Assembly: GCF_051201685.1 (NCBI RefSeq)
Contig: NZ_CP179213.1
Coordinates: forward strand, 2,914,001-2,978,000
Source: Luminiphilus sp051201685
GTDB taxonomy: Bacteria > Pseudomonadota > Gammaproteobacteria > Pseudomonadales > Halieaceae
DNA length: 64,000 nucleotides
Reading direction: 5' to 3'
Of this stretch, positions 50,573-60,259 are shown in pieces; within the stretch, counting starts at the first letter, position 1, and the number at the start of each line of letters is the position of its first letter. The notes beneath the pieces were generated by a model, which was not told where the DNA came from, did not search any database, and worked only from the letters and a program-made list of their open reading frames with translations. Both the position numbers and the translations under genes were made by a program.

Positions 50573-53467
50573 ATGCAAACAGGCACAGAAACCGGAACCT
50601 CAACGCTGGCTGGCGGCACAGCCCCAGTTACAGGATCAGAAAACACCCAATCAGGGCGACTTCAAGCCACCGCACCGGGCCAACTGAGGGTCATCAAGCG
50701 CAACGGCACTGTAACCAGCTTCGAAGACAGTAAAATATCGGTAGCCATTACCAAGGCTTTTTTAGCGGTCGAGGGCGGCACTGCAGCCGCGAGTAGTCGC
50801 ATCCACGAGACCGTGGCAAAACTGACCGAGAATGTCATTACAACTTTCAAGCGGCGCATGCCTTCGGGCGGCACCATTCATATAGAAGACATACAAGATC
50901 AGGTGGAATTAGCCCTGATGCGAGCAGGGGAACACAAAATAGCGCGGGATTACGTTATCTATCGGGAAGAGCGCGCTCGTGACCGCGCAGCGAAAGCAGC
51001 GTTATCACCTGAATCCCAAGCCGCAGCCAGTGGCATTAACGTGGTAATGCCCAATGGCAGCCGCGAACCCCTAGACATAGAACGGGTGCGCACCATCGTA
51101 TCCGAGGCCTGCGCTGATCTGGTCGACGTCAGCGAGTCCGCTATCATCGACGAAGCACTGCGAAATCTGTACGACGGCGTAACAGCAGAGGAAGTCAGCA
51201 CATCGCTGGTCATTACGGCTCGAACCATGATCGAGCAAGATCCCAACTACAGCTATGTCGCAGCCCGGCTGCTACTCGACAACTTGCGAGCAGAGTCTTT
51301 GGATTACTTGGGCGTGGCGAAAAGTGCAACCCAGAAAGATATGCAGGCGCTCTACAGTGAAGCACTGAATGCTTTTATCAGCCAGGGTGTGACCCTAGAA
51401 CTCTTATCTCCTGAGCTTCTAGAGTTCGATATCGCAGCCTTGGGACAAGCGCTGCTGCCAGAACGCGACCTCCAATTTAGCTACCTAGGGTTACAAACAC
51501 TTTACGACCGCTATTTTATCCACGCGGACGAAGTGCGTATCGAGCTACCCCAAGTATTTTTCATGCGGGTTGCCATGGGTTTATCGATTCGTGAAGACGA
51601 CCCGAATGCACGAGCCATTGAGTTCTATCAGCTCTTGTCATCCTTCGACTACATGAGCTCCACACCCACACTGTTTAACTCGGGAACCTTGCGGTCACAG
51701 TTGTCGTCTTGCTATCTCACCACCGTCCCCGATGATTTATTCGGCATTTACGGCGCTATTCAAGACAACGCCATGCTATCCAAGTTCGCTGGCGGACTCG
51801 GAAATGACTGGACCCCAGTGAGGGCGTTGGGCTCTTACATCAAGGGCACCAACGGAAAAAGTCAGGGCATTGTGCCGTTCTTGAAGGTAGTGAACGACAC
51901 TGCCGTCGCTGTTAATCAAGGGGGCAAGCGGAAGGGCGCGGTATGCGCTTATTTGGAGACTTGGCACCTCGACATAGAAGAGTTCCTAGAGCTTCGCAAA
52001 AACACCGGGGACGACCGCCGTCGTACCCACGATATGAATACAGCCAACTGGATTCCTGACCTTTTCATGAAGCGGGTGTTTGAGGATGGCGATTGGACCC
52101 TGTTTTCACCCAACGACGTGCCTGACCTGCATGATCTGTACGGTAAGGCGTTCGAGGAGCGCTATGCCCAGTACGAGGCTATGGCCGCGACTGGCGAAAT
52201 TCGAGTGCACAAAACCCTTAAAGCTCAAGCCGTATGGCGAAAAATGCTGGGCATGATTTTTGAAACAGGTCACCCATGGATGACTTTCAAAGACCCATGC
52301 AACGTGAGGTCTCCACAGCAGCACGTCGGCGTGGTCCACTCTTCTAACTTGTGCACAGAGATCACTTTGAACACCAGCGCAGACGAAATAGCGGTCTGTA
52401 ATTTGGGGTCAGTGAACCTGCCGCAACACATAGAAGACGGGAAGCTCAACCTAAAGAAGCTGCGTGCCACAGTACGAACAGCGATACGCATGCTCGACAA
52501 CGTGATCGATATCAACTACTACTCGGTGCCACAGGCTGAGCAATCGAATATGCGGCATCGCCCCATTGGATTGGGCGTCATGGGCTTCCAAGACGCACTG
52601 TATAAGATCGACGTTTCCTACGCCTCTGAAGGCGCTGTCAGCTTTGCCGACCAGTCTATGGAGGCCGTAAGTTACTTCGCTATCGAGGCGTCGAGCGAAT
52701 TGGCCGCAGAGCGTGGGGCGTACTCAAGTTATGAAGGGTCGCTCTGGAGCCAAGGTATTTTCCCACTCGACTCCCTAGACATGTTGGTGGAGCAACGCGG
52801 GGCCGAATATATAGAAGTAAACCGTGATATGACGTTTGATTGGCCCGAACTCAAGGGTCGCGTAGCCCAACATGGCATGCGCAATTCAAACTGTATGGCG
52901 ATTGCACCTACGGCCACTATCGCCAATATCACGGGCGTGTCGCAGTCTATCGAACCCACTTATCAAAATTTGTATGTCAAATCTAACCTATCGGGCGAGT
53001 TCACTGTTGTGAACCCCTACCTGGTTAGAGACCTCAAAGAGCGCGATTTGTGGGATAAAGTCATGGTTAACGACCTCAAATATTTTGACGGCTCGGTACA
53101 GTCCATTGACCGCATCCCTGATGACTTGAAAGCTAAATACTCTACGGCTTTTGAAGTTGAACCAAGATGGCTTGTCGACAGTGCCAGCCGACGTCAAAAG
53201 TGGATTGACCAAGCTCAATCTTTGAATCTTTACATCAATAACGCCAGCGGTAAAAAGCTAGACGTCACTTACAGAATGGCTTGGTACAGCGGTCTGAAGA
53301 CCACCTACTACCTCCGCAGCCTCGCTGCTACCGGCACTGAAAAGTCGACGGTTGAGTCTGGAAAACTTAACGCTGTGGCCTCGGGTGCCGCAGAAGCAGC
53401 ACCACAACCCGCACCCGTACCGCAGGCTTGCTCTCTGGACGACCCAGATTGTGAAGCCTGTCAATAA
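50573..53467 (+). CDS. nrdA: class Ia ribonucleoside-diphosphate reductase, alpha subunit
   Basis: The catalytic subunit, 964 residues. Two ATP-cone domains are present at the N-terminus: LRVIKRNGTVTSFEDSKI (about 39-140) and INVVMPNGSREPLDIERV (about 155-245). This doubled form is known from Pseudomonas. The barrel has the active cysteines in RSQLSSCYL and SSNLCTEITLNTS and the NLGSVNL motif, and the C-terminus ends in CEAC, the pair reduced by thioredoxin. The first about 38 residues are a Thr/Gly-rich leader. Allosteric control by dATP is expected. Confidence 0.97.
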   Translation: MQTGTETGTSTLAGGTAPVTGSENTQSGRLQATAPGQLRVIKRNGTVTSFEDSKISVAITKAFLAVEGGTAAASSRIHETVAKLTENVITTFKRRMPSGGTIHIEDIQDQVELALMRAGEHKIARDYVIYREERARDRAAKAALSPESQAAASGINVVMPNGSREPLDIERVRTIVSEACADLVDVSESAIIDEALRNLYDGVTAEEVSTSLVITARTMIEQDPNYSYVAARLLLDNLRAESLDYLGVAKSATQKDMQALYSEALNAFISQGVTLELLSPELLEFDIAALGQALLPERDLQFSYLGLQTLYDRYFIHADEVRIELPQVFFMRVAMGLSIREDDPNARAIEFYQLLSSFDYMSSTPTLFNSGTLRSQLSSCYLTTVPDDLFGIYGAIQDNAMLSKFAGGLGNDWTPVRALGSYIKGTNGKSQGIVPFLKVVNDTAVAVNQGGKRKGAVCAYLETWHLDIEEFLELRKNTGDDRRRTHDMNTANWIPDLFMKRVFEDGDWTLFSPNDVPDLHDLYGKAFEERYAQYEAMAATGEIRVHKTLKAQAVWRKMLGMIFETGHPWMTFKDPCNVRSPQQHVGVVHSSNLCTEITLNTSADEIAVCNLGSVNLPQHIEDGKLNLKKLRATVRTAIRMLDNVIDINYYSVPQAEQSNMRHRPIGLGVMGFQDALYKIDVSYASEGAVSFADQSMEAVSYFAIEASSELAAERGAYSSYEGSLWSQGIFPLDSLDMLVEQRGAEYIEVNRDMTFDWPELKGRVAQHGMRNSNCMAIAPTATIANITGVSQSIEPTYQNLYVKSNLSGEFTVVNPYLVRDLKERDLWDKVMVNDLKYFDGSVQSIDRIPDDLKAKYSTAFEVEPRWLVDSASRRQKWIDQAQSLNLYINNASGKKLDVTYRMAWYSGLKTTYYLRSLAATGTEKSTVESGKLNAVASGAAEAAPQPAPVPQACSLDDPDCEACQ

Positions 53468-53500
53468 TCTCAAACCACGTTGAACTGAGGAGACAATACG

Positions 53501-54760
53501 ATGCTCAGCTGGGAAGAATACAATACCGAAGAAGCCATCATTCCTGCTGCACCAGTAGTGCAGCCAGAGGTGAAAGCAGAACCCGTCGTTGAAACACCAG
53601 AACCAGTAACGACTGACTACAAACAAGGCGTAGCCGCTGATGCAGAAGCAGCTGCAATCATGGCCGACAACGTCAAAAAGGCCAAAGGTTCTATCGACCA
53701 GATCGATATTGCACCTGGCCTAGAAGAACTGGAAATGGGCGCGGCCCGAGTCAGTGTCGACGAAAAGGCAATGATTAACTGCCGAGCAGACCTCAACCAG
53801 TTGGTACCCTTCAAGTACGACTGGGCTTGGCAAAAATACATTGATGGCTGCGCTAATCACTGGATGCCCCAAGAAATCAATATGACTGCAGACGTTGCAA
53901 CTTGGAAAGCCCCCGACGGCCTTTCCGACGACGAGCGTCGAATCGTTATGCGTTCTTTGGGATATTTTTCAACCGCCGACTCCCTGGTAGCTAACAATCT
54001 AGTACTTGCTATTTACAGGCTGATAACCAACCCAGAGTGCCGTCAGTACTTGCTGAGACAGGCTTTTGAAGAAGCTATTCACACCCATGCTTATCAATAT
54101 TGCATTGAGTCACTAGGCATGGACGAAGGTGAAGTCTTCAACATGTATCGTGAAGTCCCCTCAGTTGCTGCCAAAGCAACTTGGAGCCTCGGCAAAACAC
54201 AGAGCCTGTCGGATCCTAACTTCCGTACCGGCACGGTAGAGACCGATCAAGAGCTGCTGCGTAATCTCATCGGATTCTACTGCGTGACCGAAGGTATCTT
54301 TTTCTATTGTGGCTTTACTCAAATTCTGTCCATGGGTCGTCGCAATAAGATGACGGGAGTCGCCGAACAGTTTCAGTACATCCTGCGGGATGAGTCAATG
54401 CATCTCAATTTCGGTATCGATGTCATTAATCAGATCAAGCTGGAGAACCCCTTACTCTGGACGCCCGAGTTCCAGCAGGAAGTGATTCAAATGATTCTGG
54501 AAGGTACGGAGCTCGAAATCGCGTACGCTAGAGATACTATGCCCAGAGGTGTTTTGGGTATGAATGCGGCCATGATGGAAGAGTATTTGCAGTTCATCTG
54601 TAATCGCCGTCTGATCCAGGTAGGTCTACCAGAACAGTTTCCGGGAGCCCAAAATCCGTTTCCTTGGATGTCTGAGATTATGGATCTGCGAAAAGAAAAG
54701 AACTTCTTTGAAACACGGGTTATTGAGTATCAAACAGGAGGTGCTCTGACCTGGGATTAA
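53501..54760 (+). CDS. nrdB: class Ia ribonucleoside-diphosphate reductase, beta subunit
   Basis: The radical-carrying subunit, 419 residues. The di-iron ligands sit in FEEAIHTHAYQYCIESL and LRDESMHLNFGIDV, and further ones in the first helices. The core starts after about 90 residues; the Pro/Glu/Val-rich N-terminal part is longer than in E. coli (376 residues in total). Ribosome binding site gaggag 8-9 bases before the ATG. It follows nrdA by 33 bases. Confidence 0.96.
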   Translation: MLSWEEYNTEEAIIPAAPVVQPEVKAEPVVETPEPVTTDYKQGVAADAEAAAIMADNVKKAKGSIDQIDIAPGLEELEMGAARVSVDEKAMINCRADLNQLVPFKYDWAWQKYIDGCANHWMPQEINMTADVATWKAPDGLSDDERRIVMRSLGYFSTADSLVANNLVLAIYRLITNPECRQYLLRQAFEEAIHTHAYQYCIESLGMDEGEVFNMYREVPSVAAKATWSLGKTQSLSDPNFRTGTVETDQELLRNLIGFYCVTEGIFFYCGFTQILSMGRRNKMTGVAEQFQYILRDESMHLNFGIDVINQIKLENPLLWTPEFQQEVIQMILEGTELEIAYARDTMPRGVLGMNAAMMEEYLQFICNRRLIQVGLPEQFPGAQNPFPWMSEIMDLRKEKNFFETRVIEYQTGGALTWD

Positions 54761-54800
54761 AGGTCCAAAAACTCTCCGACAGCGAGAGTGCAGACTATCA

Positions 54801-54834
54801 AAACCCCCTCGAACATGACTCAGGGGGTTTTTTT
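54801..54834 (+). terminator. Rho-independent terminator after nrdB
   Basis: AAACCCCCT and AGGGGGTTT form a 9-bp stem around a 12-base loop, followed by a T run (54828-54834). It lies 40 bases after the nrdB stop and ends the nrdAB unit. Confidence 0.92.
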
Positions 54835-55018
54835 ATGGGCGTTGGTTTCTGAACTCAGTGATTCGATGGTGGGTTGAACATCAAAAGGACTTGGAAGACC
54901 AACCGGCTCAACCAAGCACCCAAGTCAATGTCACCCCTCTCCCACCGAGGCCAACCTGCAAACATCACCGGATAGCCATTACAGGCTGCGGTGACCCACA
55001 GTGGATATCTAAGAACCC

Positions 55019-57115
55019 TCATCCAGTGGGTGGCAGTTCAAACCGATAACGCGGCAGTGAATCTAAAATGGCCCTACCGTAACGGCGGGTCAATAAACGC
55101 CGGTCAAGCAGAGTAATGCGGCCATGATCCTCCTCAGTACGCAGTAAACGGCCGCTGGCTTGCACGAGGCGAAGTGCGGCATCTGGCACGCTGATTTCCA
55201 TAAAGGCATTGCGCCCTAGAGCCTCAAGCAACTCAGCATGAGCGGCTTCCCTGGGATTATCTGGAACAGAGAACGGGAGTTTGGCAATGACAACGTGGTC
55301 GCAATAAGTTCCCGGTAGATCGATACCCTCGGCGAAACTCGCCAGTCCCATTATTAGGCTGCGCCGCCCCTCATCGATATTTTCACGGTGCCGTTCCAGC
55401 AACCTTGATTTGCTTAGACTGTCCTGAACTAGGACTTCGTGATCAAGCGTCCCTGACACGCCAGTGACCACCGCCTCCATCTGACGGCGCGAACTGAAGA
55501 GCATGAGAACCCCCGCGTCACTGCTAATCAAATCTGGTAGCAAAGCGATAATTTCTTCCGTGTGAATCTCGCTATCGCTAGGGTCACTGGTTAGTTGAGG
55601 AATGGCGAAAACACCCTGTTGCGCATCAAAAGGACTTTCAACGCGTTTATACAGAGCGTCATTGGGCAAACCGGTCATAGACCGCAAACGATCAAAACTA
55701 CCCAAAGCAGACAAGGTCGCCGATGTCATGACAACCCCCGCTGCTCGGGACCACAGGTGCTGATGCAACAAATCTCGCGCTAGCACTGGACTCGCCATGA
55801 ACACCACACCATCACCATTGCGCGACGCCGCTTTTAACCAGCGAGCCCAGGGCTCATCTAAATCAGGTAACTCTGCATCTTTATAGGAATGCCATAGCTC
55901 TAACTGGCCTTCTGCTCTAGCCACCATGGCCTGAACACTGCCTAGCCAGACATCCACCGTGTCACGCAGCTGCACCTCGGCTTCTTCTCGCCGGTTGTCT
56001 AATGACACTTCAACTCGTTGTGCCAGATCGAGCTGCCGACGCCAAACGTTAACGAGCCCCACCGCGTGCTCACGGAGTGCATCAGGGATAATTCCCTGAG
56101 GAAATCGATATTCGTCTGACTGATCAGCGTGCTGTTCGAGAAAAGTTTCTCCCCAAACCGCAACATCATCGTTTAATTGCGTCAGGTCGGCCAATACCGA
56201 TTGCAGTTCGTCCAGGAGGCCAACCTGGCCGATGAACTCTGACAGTGGTTCGTGTTGTGCCGTCAACCACTGAGCGGTTTCTCGTAACGCCTGGCGTGTT
56301 GAGGGGCTGCGAGAAAGCAACGTGAACTGATCCAGACATTTACCGGCCAGTTGATGCCCTTCATCAAATATGAAAATGCAGTCCTCCGGGGGTGGCAAAA
56401 TAGCGCCACCACCAAATTTGAGGTCAGCAAGCACTAAATTATGATTGGCAACCACCACGTCGGCCTCCTGAAGGCCTTCTCGCGCCTTAAAAAAAGGGCA
56501 TTGCTGCACGAAACCACAACGACGGCCGCTGCATTGAACCGCGTCAGTGGTGACAATTCGGCGTATCGAATCCTCAACAGCACCGGGCCAACGATCCAGG
56601 TCACCGTCCCAGCTGTTGCCCGCCATGGCTTCAACCATTGACTCCATGACCGGCGTGGCGTCTTCGATCGCCAAATCAGCAACCTCATCGGGATACAGCG
56701 GAATTAAAGCCGGCACGATGGCGCCAGCGAGGTGGTTATCAATCTTTTGCAGGCAGACGTAGCGCCCCCGACCTTTGGCAAGGCTCACCTTAAAGTCGAG
56801 GCCGCTGTGGTTGAGAATATCGGGGAGGTCGCGATAAATCAGTTGCTCTTGCAGAGCCACCGTAGCGGTAGCGATCACCAGTGTTTTATCCCTCGCACTC
56901 GCCACGGGTAAAGCAGCGACAGTGTAGGCGATGGTTTTTCCTGTGCCTGTACCGGCCTCGACAACCGCAATAGGTTGGGGCAGATCGGGGTCGCCTAGAG
57001 CATTCGCGACTTCGGCGATCATCTGACGTTGCCCCCAGCGAGGCTTTAAATCTCGCTGGCCGATCAGCGTTTGGTAGGCGTCACGAATACGAGCCTTAAT
57101 AGCGTCAGGCAGCAA
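55019..57115 (-). CDS. DinG-family ATP-dependent DNA helicase (YoaA-like)
   Basis: An XPD-like superfamily 2 helicase of 698 residues. Walker A is VVEAGTGTGKT (Lys60), Walker B FIFDEGHQL, and the Fe-S cluster cysteines are in YVCLQKI and CSGRRCGFVQQCPFF. Later motifs include MTSATLSALG and LVQASGRLLRTEEDHGRI. Bacterial DinG/YoaA proteins unwind D-loops, R-loops and repair intermediates. It is next to the acyltransferase gene without a gap. Confidence 0.92.
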   Translation of the reverse strand: MLPDAIKARIRDAYQTLIGQRDLKPRWGQRQMIAEVANALGDPDLPQPIAVVEAGTGTGKTIAYTVAALPVASARDKTLVIATATVALQEQLIYRDLPDILNHSGLDFKVSLAKGRGRYVCLQKIDNHLAGAIVPALIPLYPDEVADLAIEDATPVMESMVEAMAGNSWDGDLDRWPGAVEDSIRRIVTTDAVQCSGRRCGFVQQCPFFKAREGLQEADVVVANHNLVLADLKFGGGAILPPPEDCIFIFDEGHQLAGKCLDQFTLLSRSPSTRQALRETAQWLTAQHEPLSEFIGQVGLLDELQSVLADLTQLNDDVAVWGETFLEQHADQSDEYRFPQGIIPDALREHAVGLVNVWRRQLDLAQRVEVSLDNRREEAEVQLRDTVDVWLGSVQAMVARAEGQLELWHSYKDAELPDLDEPWARWLKAASRNGDGVVFMASPVLARDLLHQHLWSRAAGVVMTSATLSALGSFDRLRSMTGLPNDALYKRVESPFDAQQGVFAIPQLTSDPSDSEIHTEEIIALLPDLISSDAGVLMLFSSRRQMEAVVTGVSGTLDHEVLVQDSLSKSRLLERHRENIDEGRRSLIMGLASFAEGIDLPGTYCDHVVIAKLPFSVPDNPREAAHAELLEALGRNAFMEISVPDAALRLVQASGRLLRTEEDHGRITLLDRRLLTRRYGRAILDSLPRYRFELPPTG

Positions 57116-58249
57116 TCAGAGCTCTCCGAGGGCACGACGCAGTGGATTGGCGTACATGGCCAACGCCAAAGATCTGTGCGACGCTGGCATGGCATTGATC
57201 CGAGCATCAAATTCATCGCGAGAAATGGTGCCAGGATATATGCTCACCTCAGGCACTGTTTGTGTCTGCTCTAGGCGCTGCCAGGCCCAGAGTGCTGTTT
57301 CAAAGAGTCGATACTTGCATCGGATGTGCGCATCAATAGCATTCACGACGTCACCCACATCTAATTGCTCTGTGGAGACCGGCGCACCAAAACTCAAATG
57401 AACGCATCCCTTCTGGCCTGTAATGCCTTGGCCAATCGACAGAACATCTTCCTGCTCTGACTTTACGTACCCCTCCCCTGCAGCTAGCTCAGCGGCCTTG
57501 GCCGCATCGCACGGGTCTAACTCATAGGCGATGGCCACAGGTACGATTTTTAAAATTGGCAGAACATCGGCAATCATTTCAGTCTGACGGTCTCTAGCTA
57601 AGGACAACATTTTAATCACTGCAGGTTCAGTACTATCGATCCCGTCTTTCGCTCGGCCTTCCCGCTGTGCGATCCAAACAGGGCCCTGATTCTGGGTAAC
57701 CATTGCGCGTATAAAGCCGGCCAGTTGCCGTGAGGCTGCCAATAACTCTCTGGGGCCAGAAAGCGTGCGCTTGACGATGAAGCTCTTATTAAGGCGCATC
57801 AAATCCGCGACCCAGCGCTCTTTCAAAAGATTATCACCGATCGCAATTGCCAAAGTTCGATGACCTGCATCATGCAAAATATGGTTCGTTAGCGCAGGAT
57901 CCATAGTAATGTCGCGGTGATTACTGATGAACAGCCAAGATTCGGTTGGGTTAAGTGACTCTAAACCATCGGAGCTAAGGCGCACGGTTCGGGTCACCAT
58001 ATTGGCCAACAGCGGCCTTAACTGCATTTGTACCGCGTCGACCGTCGTAAGAGGTCTGAGTCGCCGGCTTAGCCACATTTTCACGAGAGCACGGGCGAGC
58101 GTGGGCAAAAATCGGTACACAGGCCCCAACTTCCACTCAGCCAGCGTATTGATCAGGCCGGGCTCACTTCGAAGCCTCAGTAAAACATCCGCTACTTCAT
58201 TATCGCGATACGGGCGAATATCCAAATAGGGATCATTGACCTCTTTCAT
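57116..58249 (-). CDS. glycerol-3-phosphate-type 1-acyltransferase family protein
   Basis: A PlsC-like acyltransferase of about 377 residues. The catalytic HxxxxD motif is SNHRDITMDPAL, and WIAQREGRAKDG is the EGxR-like substrate-binding block. The fold extends beyond a normal PlsC of about 240 residues with an N-terminal helical part, like the larger acyltransferases related to PlsB. No membrane helix is obvious. I use the ATG at 58249 (MKEVNDPYLD) over one 60 bases upstream. Substrate not known. Confidence 0.8.
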   Translation of the reverse strand: MKEVNDPYLDIRPYRDNEVADVLLRLRSEPGLINTLAEWKLGPVYRFLPTLARALVKMWLSRRLRPLTTVDAVQMQLRPLLANMVTRTVRLSSDGLESLNPTESWLFISNHRDITMDPALTNHILHDAGHRTLAIAIGDNLLKERWVADLMRLNKSFIVKRTLSGPRELLAASRQLAGFIRAMVTQNQGPVWIAQREGRAKDGIDSTEPAVIKMLSLARDRQTEMIADVLPILKIVPVAIAYELDPCDAAKAAELAAGEGYVKSEQEDVLSIGQGITGQKGCVHLSFGAPVSTEQLDVGDVVNAIDAHIRCKYRLFETALWAWQRLEQTQTVPEVSIYPGTISRDEFDARINAMPASHRSLALAMYANPLRRALGEL

Positions 58250-58366
58250 TGTTATTGTGGTGCCCTTTTGTCGATGGCGTACTTCTTTTGGCATTCTACC
58301 CTGCCCCAAAGCCGTCGGTTTCTGATAATCTCCGTCGCCGTTGACCTAGACTTCCGAGAAATCGAA

Positions 58367-58591
58367 ATGGACGCTTCAAGCGCACTTTTAATGACCCTAG
58401 GGGCGGCAGCCCTTTTAATCAGTTGGATTCTGTTACTCATCGTCTCCTGGAAGGATGACTACGCCTGGGGTCTAGTTTCGCTGCTTTTACCCCCCGCCGG
58501 CTACACTTACGGCTTATTTCGCCTCGATAAAGCAGGACAGAGCGTTCTTTTGGCGGTTTTAGGCTGGGCACTCGTCTATTTGGGTTGGTAA
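58367..58591 (+). CDS. small two-helix membrane protein
   Basis: A 74-residue protein with two hydrophobic segments (about 7-25 with ALLMTLGAAALLISWILLLIV and about 34-50), a positive WKDDYAW loop between them, and a third hydrophobic C-terminal stretch. I do not recognise a family. The ATG at 58367 has a weak cgagaaat leader; an earlier codon at 58268 would add 33 residues overlapping the acyltransferase start. Coding status is likely but not certain. Confidence 0.55.
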   Translation: MDASSALLMTLGAAALLISWILLLIVSWKDDYAWGLVSLLLPPAGYTYGLFRLDKAGQSVLLAVLGWALVYLGW

Positions 58592-58652
58592 TGTTTGCTG
58601 AGGCCCGCCCGTACCGTGGGAAGAAGTGCTCAGCATTACCGCCAAATCCACA

Positions 58653-58681
58653 TTGACAGCCGCCCCCGGTTTGCGGACAAT
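58653..58681 (+). promoter_or_regulatory. rpsT promoter
   Basis: TTGACA (58653-58658), 17 bases, then GACAAT (58676-58681), followed by a GC-rich discriminator (tcgccgc). This is typical of growth-rate-controlled ribosomal genes. The predicted leader is about 30 bases. Confidence 0.7.
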
Positions 58682-58719
58682 TCGCCGCTCTTTTTCTGAC
58701 CCTTCCCTGGAGAGTCCCT

Positions 58720-58989
58720 TTGGCCAATTCACCACAAGCCCGCAAGCGCGCCCGTCAAAACGATAAGCGTCGGGCCCGTAATTCCAGTCTTCGTTCACTG
58801 GTTCGCACGAAGATCAAGCACGTGATCGCTGCAATTGGCACGGGAGACTTTGATGCGTCTACCGCTGCTTATGCCGAAGCGGTTCCAGTCATCGATAAAA
58901 TGGTGACCAAGGGCATTATTGAGAAAAATAAAGCAGCACGACATAAAAGCCGATTAAACGCCAAAGTTAAGGCTTTAGCTGCAGCATGA
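58720..58989 (+). CDS. rpsT: 30S ribosomal protein S20
   Basis: An 89-residue basic protein (ANSPQARKRARQNDKRRARN start) matching S20 in length and pattern. The start codon is TTG at 58720, with ggagag 8 bases upstream. In E. coli rpsT also begins with UUG, and the weak start is part of S20 autoregulation, so the same control is likely here. Confidence 0.97.
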   Translation: MANSPQARKRARQNDKRRARNSSLRSLVRTKIKHVIAAIGTGDFDASTAAYAEAVPVIDKMVTKGIIEKNKAARHKSRLNAKVKALAAA

Positions 58990-58992
58990 CCT

Positions 58993-59271
58993 CTAAGGCG
59001 CGGCTAGCCGCGCCTCTAAGTGCTCGTGAATGGCTTTTTCAAGCTGCCCCTTGAAGGGCCTCGCTAACAATCCCAAACTGATATAGCCCTTGGCTAATCC
59101 GGGCGATATCGACACGGTGCCTTTGTAGCCACGCCCAGAAAAAGTCAGTTGGTCGTCCTCAATGGCCACATCTGCGCCAATATCCTGCAGATAGGCCGAC
59201 AGGTCGTCCAATGCGGCAGCGCGCTCCTGATCAGACAAGTGGTGCCGTCTGGTAATATCAATTTTGCTCAT
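58993..59271 (-). CDS. polyhydroxyalkanoic acid system family protein
   Basis: A 92-residue protein with the pattern SKIDITRRHHLSDQERAAALDDL, a central FSGRGYKGTVSI and GYISLGLLARPFKGQLEKAIHEHLE, which is that of the small PHA-granule-region family. Proteins of this family occur next to PHA genes in some genomes, but no PHA gene is seen here. Function not shown. Confidence 0.7.
   Translation of the reverse strand: MSKIDITRRHHLSDQERAAALDDLSAYLQDIGADVAIEDDQLTFSGRGYKGTVSISPGLAKGYISLGLLARPFKGQLEKAIHEHLEARLAAP
58996..59015. terminator. shared hairpin between convergent rpsT and PHA-system genes
   Basis: AGGCGCGG, CTAG, CCGCGCCT is a perfect 20-base palindrome starting 7 bases after the rpsT stop. 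It lies over the last codons of the opposite gene and could stop or protect both transcripts. No long U run follows on either strand. Confidence 0.6.
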
Positions 59272-59344
59272 TTCTTCTCCGGTAATTCGATCTTGCTCTC
59301 ACCCACCCGTTGGAATCTTCCGTGCCTAGCCCTAACCTACTTGT

Positions 59345-60208
59345 ATGAACCTATACGATTCTAGCCTGAGATTTCTATTTGATGAGGCCGATATCCGTGG
59401 CGAATGCGTTGTGCTCGATAACGCCATTGGTGAGATGACTTCGGTTCATCACTACAGCGACAGCATCAAGCAGCTATTAGGCGAATTTGCTGCAGCAGCA
59501 GTCCTCATCAGCAACAACCTTAAATATAACGGCAAGATAGTACTGCAAGCGCGGGCCAGTGGTCCTGTAGAACTCGTTATGGTCGAATGTACCAACGATC
59601 TAAAACTTCGCGGCATCGCTAGAGGTCATCTCGATGCTGAAGCAACAACGCCACTGAATCTGTTAAGCGATGGGCAACTCGCCATCACAATAGAGCGTGA
59701 CGGCGGGCAGCGGTATCAAGGGATTGTTGCTCTGGAGTCCCCCACTCTCGCGGGGGCTCTCGAGAGTTACTTCCTGCAAAGCGAGCAACTGCACACACGC
59801 TTTTGGCTAACCGCGCAACAAGGACGCGCGGCGGGGATGATGCTTCAACAACTGCCTGCACAGCTACAGCAGCACGCCGCTGCGCGGCAGGATCAGTGGG
59901 AAACGGCGTGCATTCTCGCCGAGACAATCACCCCCGATGAATTGGTTGAACTCCCTCCAGCCACGTTAGTACACCGCCTATTTAATGAGACACCCGTTCG
60001 CCTGTTCACGCCAGCCACAGTCACTTTTAGCTGCTCCTGCTCTAGGGAGCGCAGTCTTAATGCACTCGCACTGCTGCCCGAGGCCGAGCAAGTCGACCTG
60101 CTTGCCGATGAGGGCGCGATTACCCTCCACTGCGATATGTGCGGGACCGATTATCGCTTCGTCCAATCAGACATTCTGGCGCTCGCAGAAAATGGGCGCG
60201 TGCATTAG
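59345..60208 (+). CDS. hslO: redox-regulated chaperone Hsp33
   Basis: A holdase of 287 residues switched on by oxidation. The zinc-binding cysteines are in FSCSCSRERSL (CxC) and LHCDMCGTDYRF (CxxC) at the C-terminus. The N-terminal domain is that of Hsp33 (IRGECVVLDNAIGE). It precedes pckA, the same order as in E. coli. Confidence 0.95.
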   Translation: MNLYDSSLRFLFDEADIRGECVVLDNAIGEMTSVHHYSDSIKQLLGEFAAAAVLISNNLKYNGKIVLQARASGPVELVMVECTNDLKLRGIARGHLDAEATTPLNLLSDGQLAITIERDGGQRYQGIVALESPTLAGALESYFLQSEQLHTRFWLTAQQGRAAGMMLQQLPAQLQQHAAARQDQWETACILAETITPDELVELPPATLVHRLFNETPVRLFTPATVTFSCSCSRERSLNALALLPEAEQVDLLADEGAITLHCDMCGTDYRFVQSDILALAENGRVH

Positions 60209-60259
60209 ACTGATCACCCTGAAAATTTGCTCCCAAACAGACAGCCACGGATTTCGAAG

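Noticed and set aside
58268..58366. 33-residue extension of the small membrane protein
   Set aside because: It overlaps the leader and likely start of the divergent acyltransferase and has no clear ribosome binding site.
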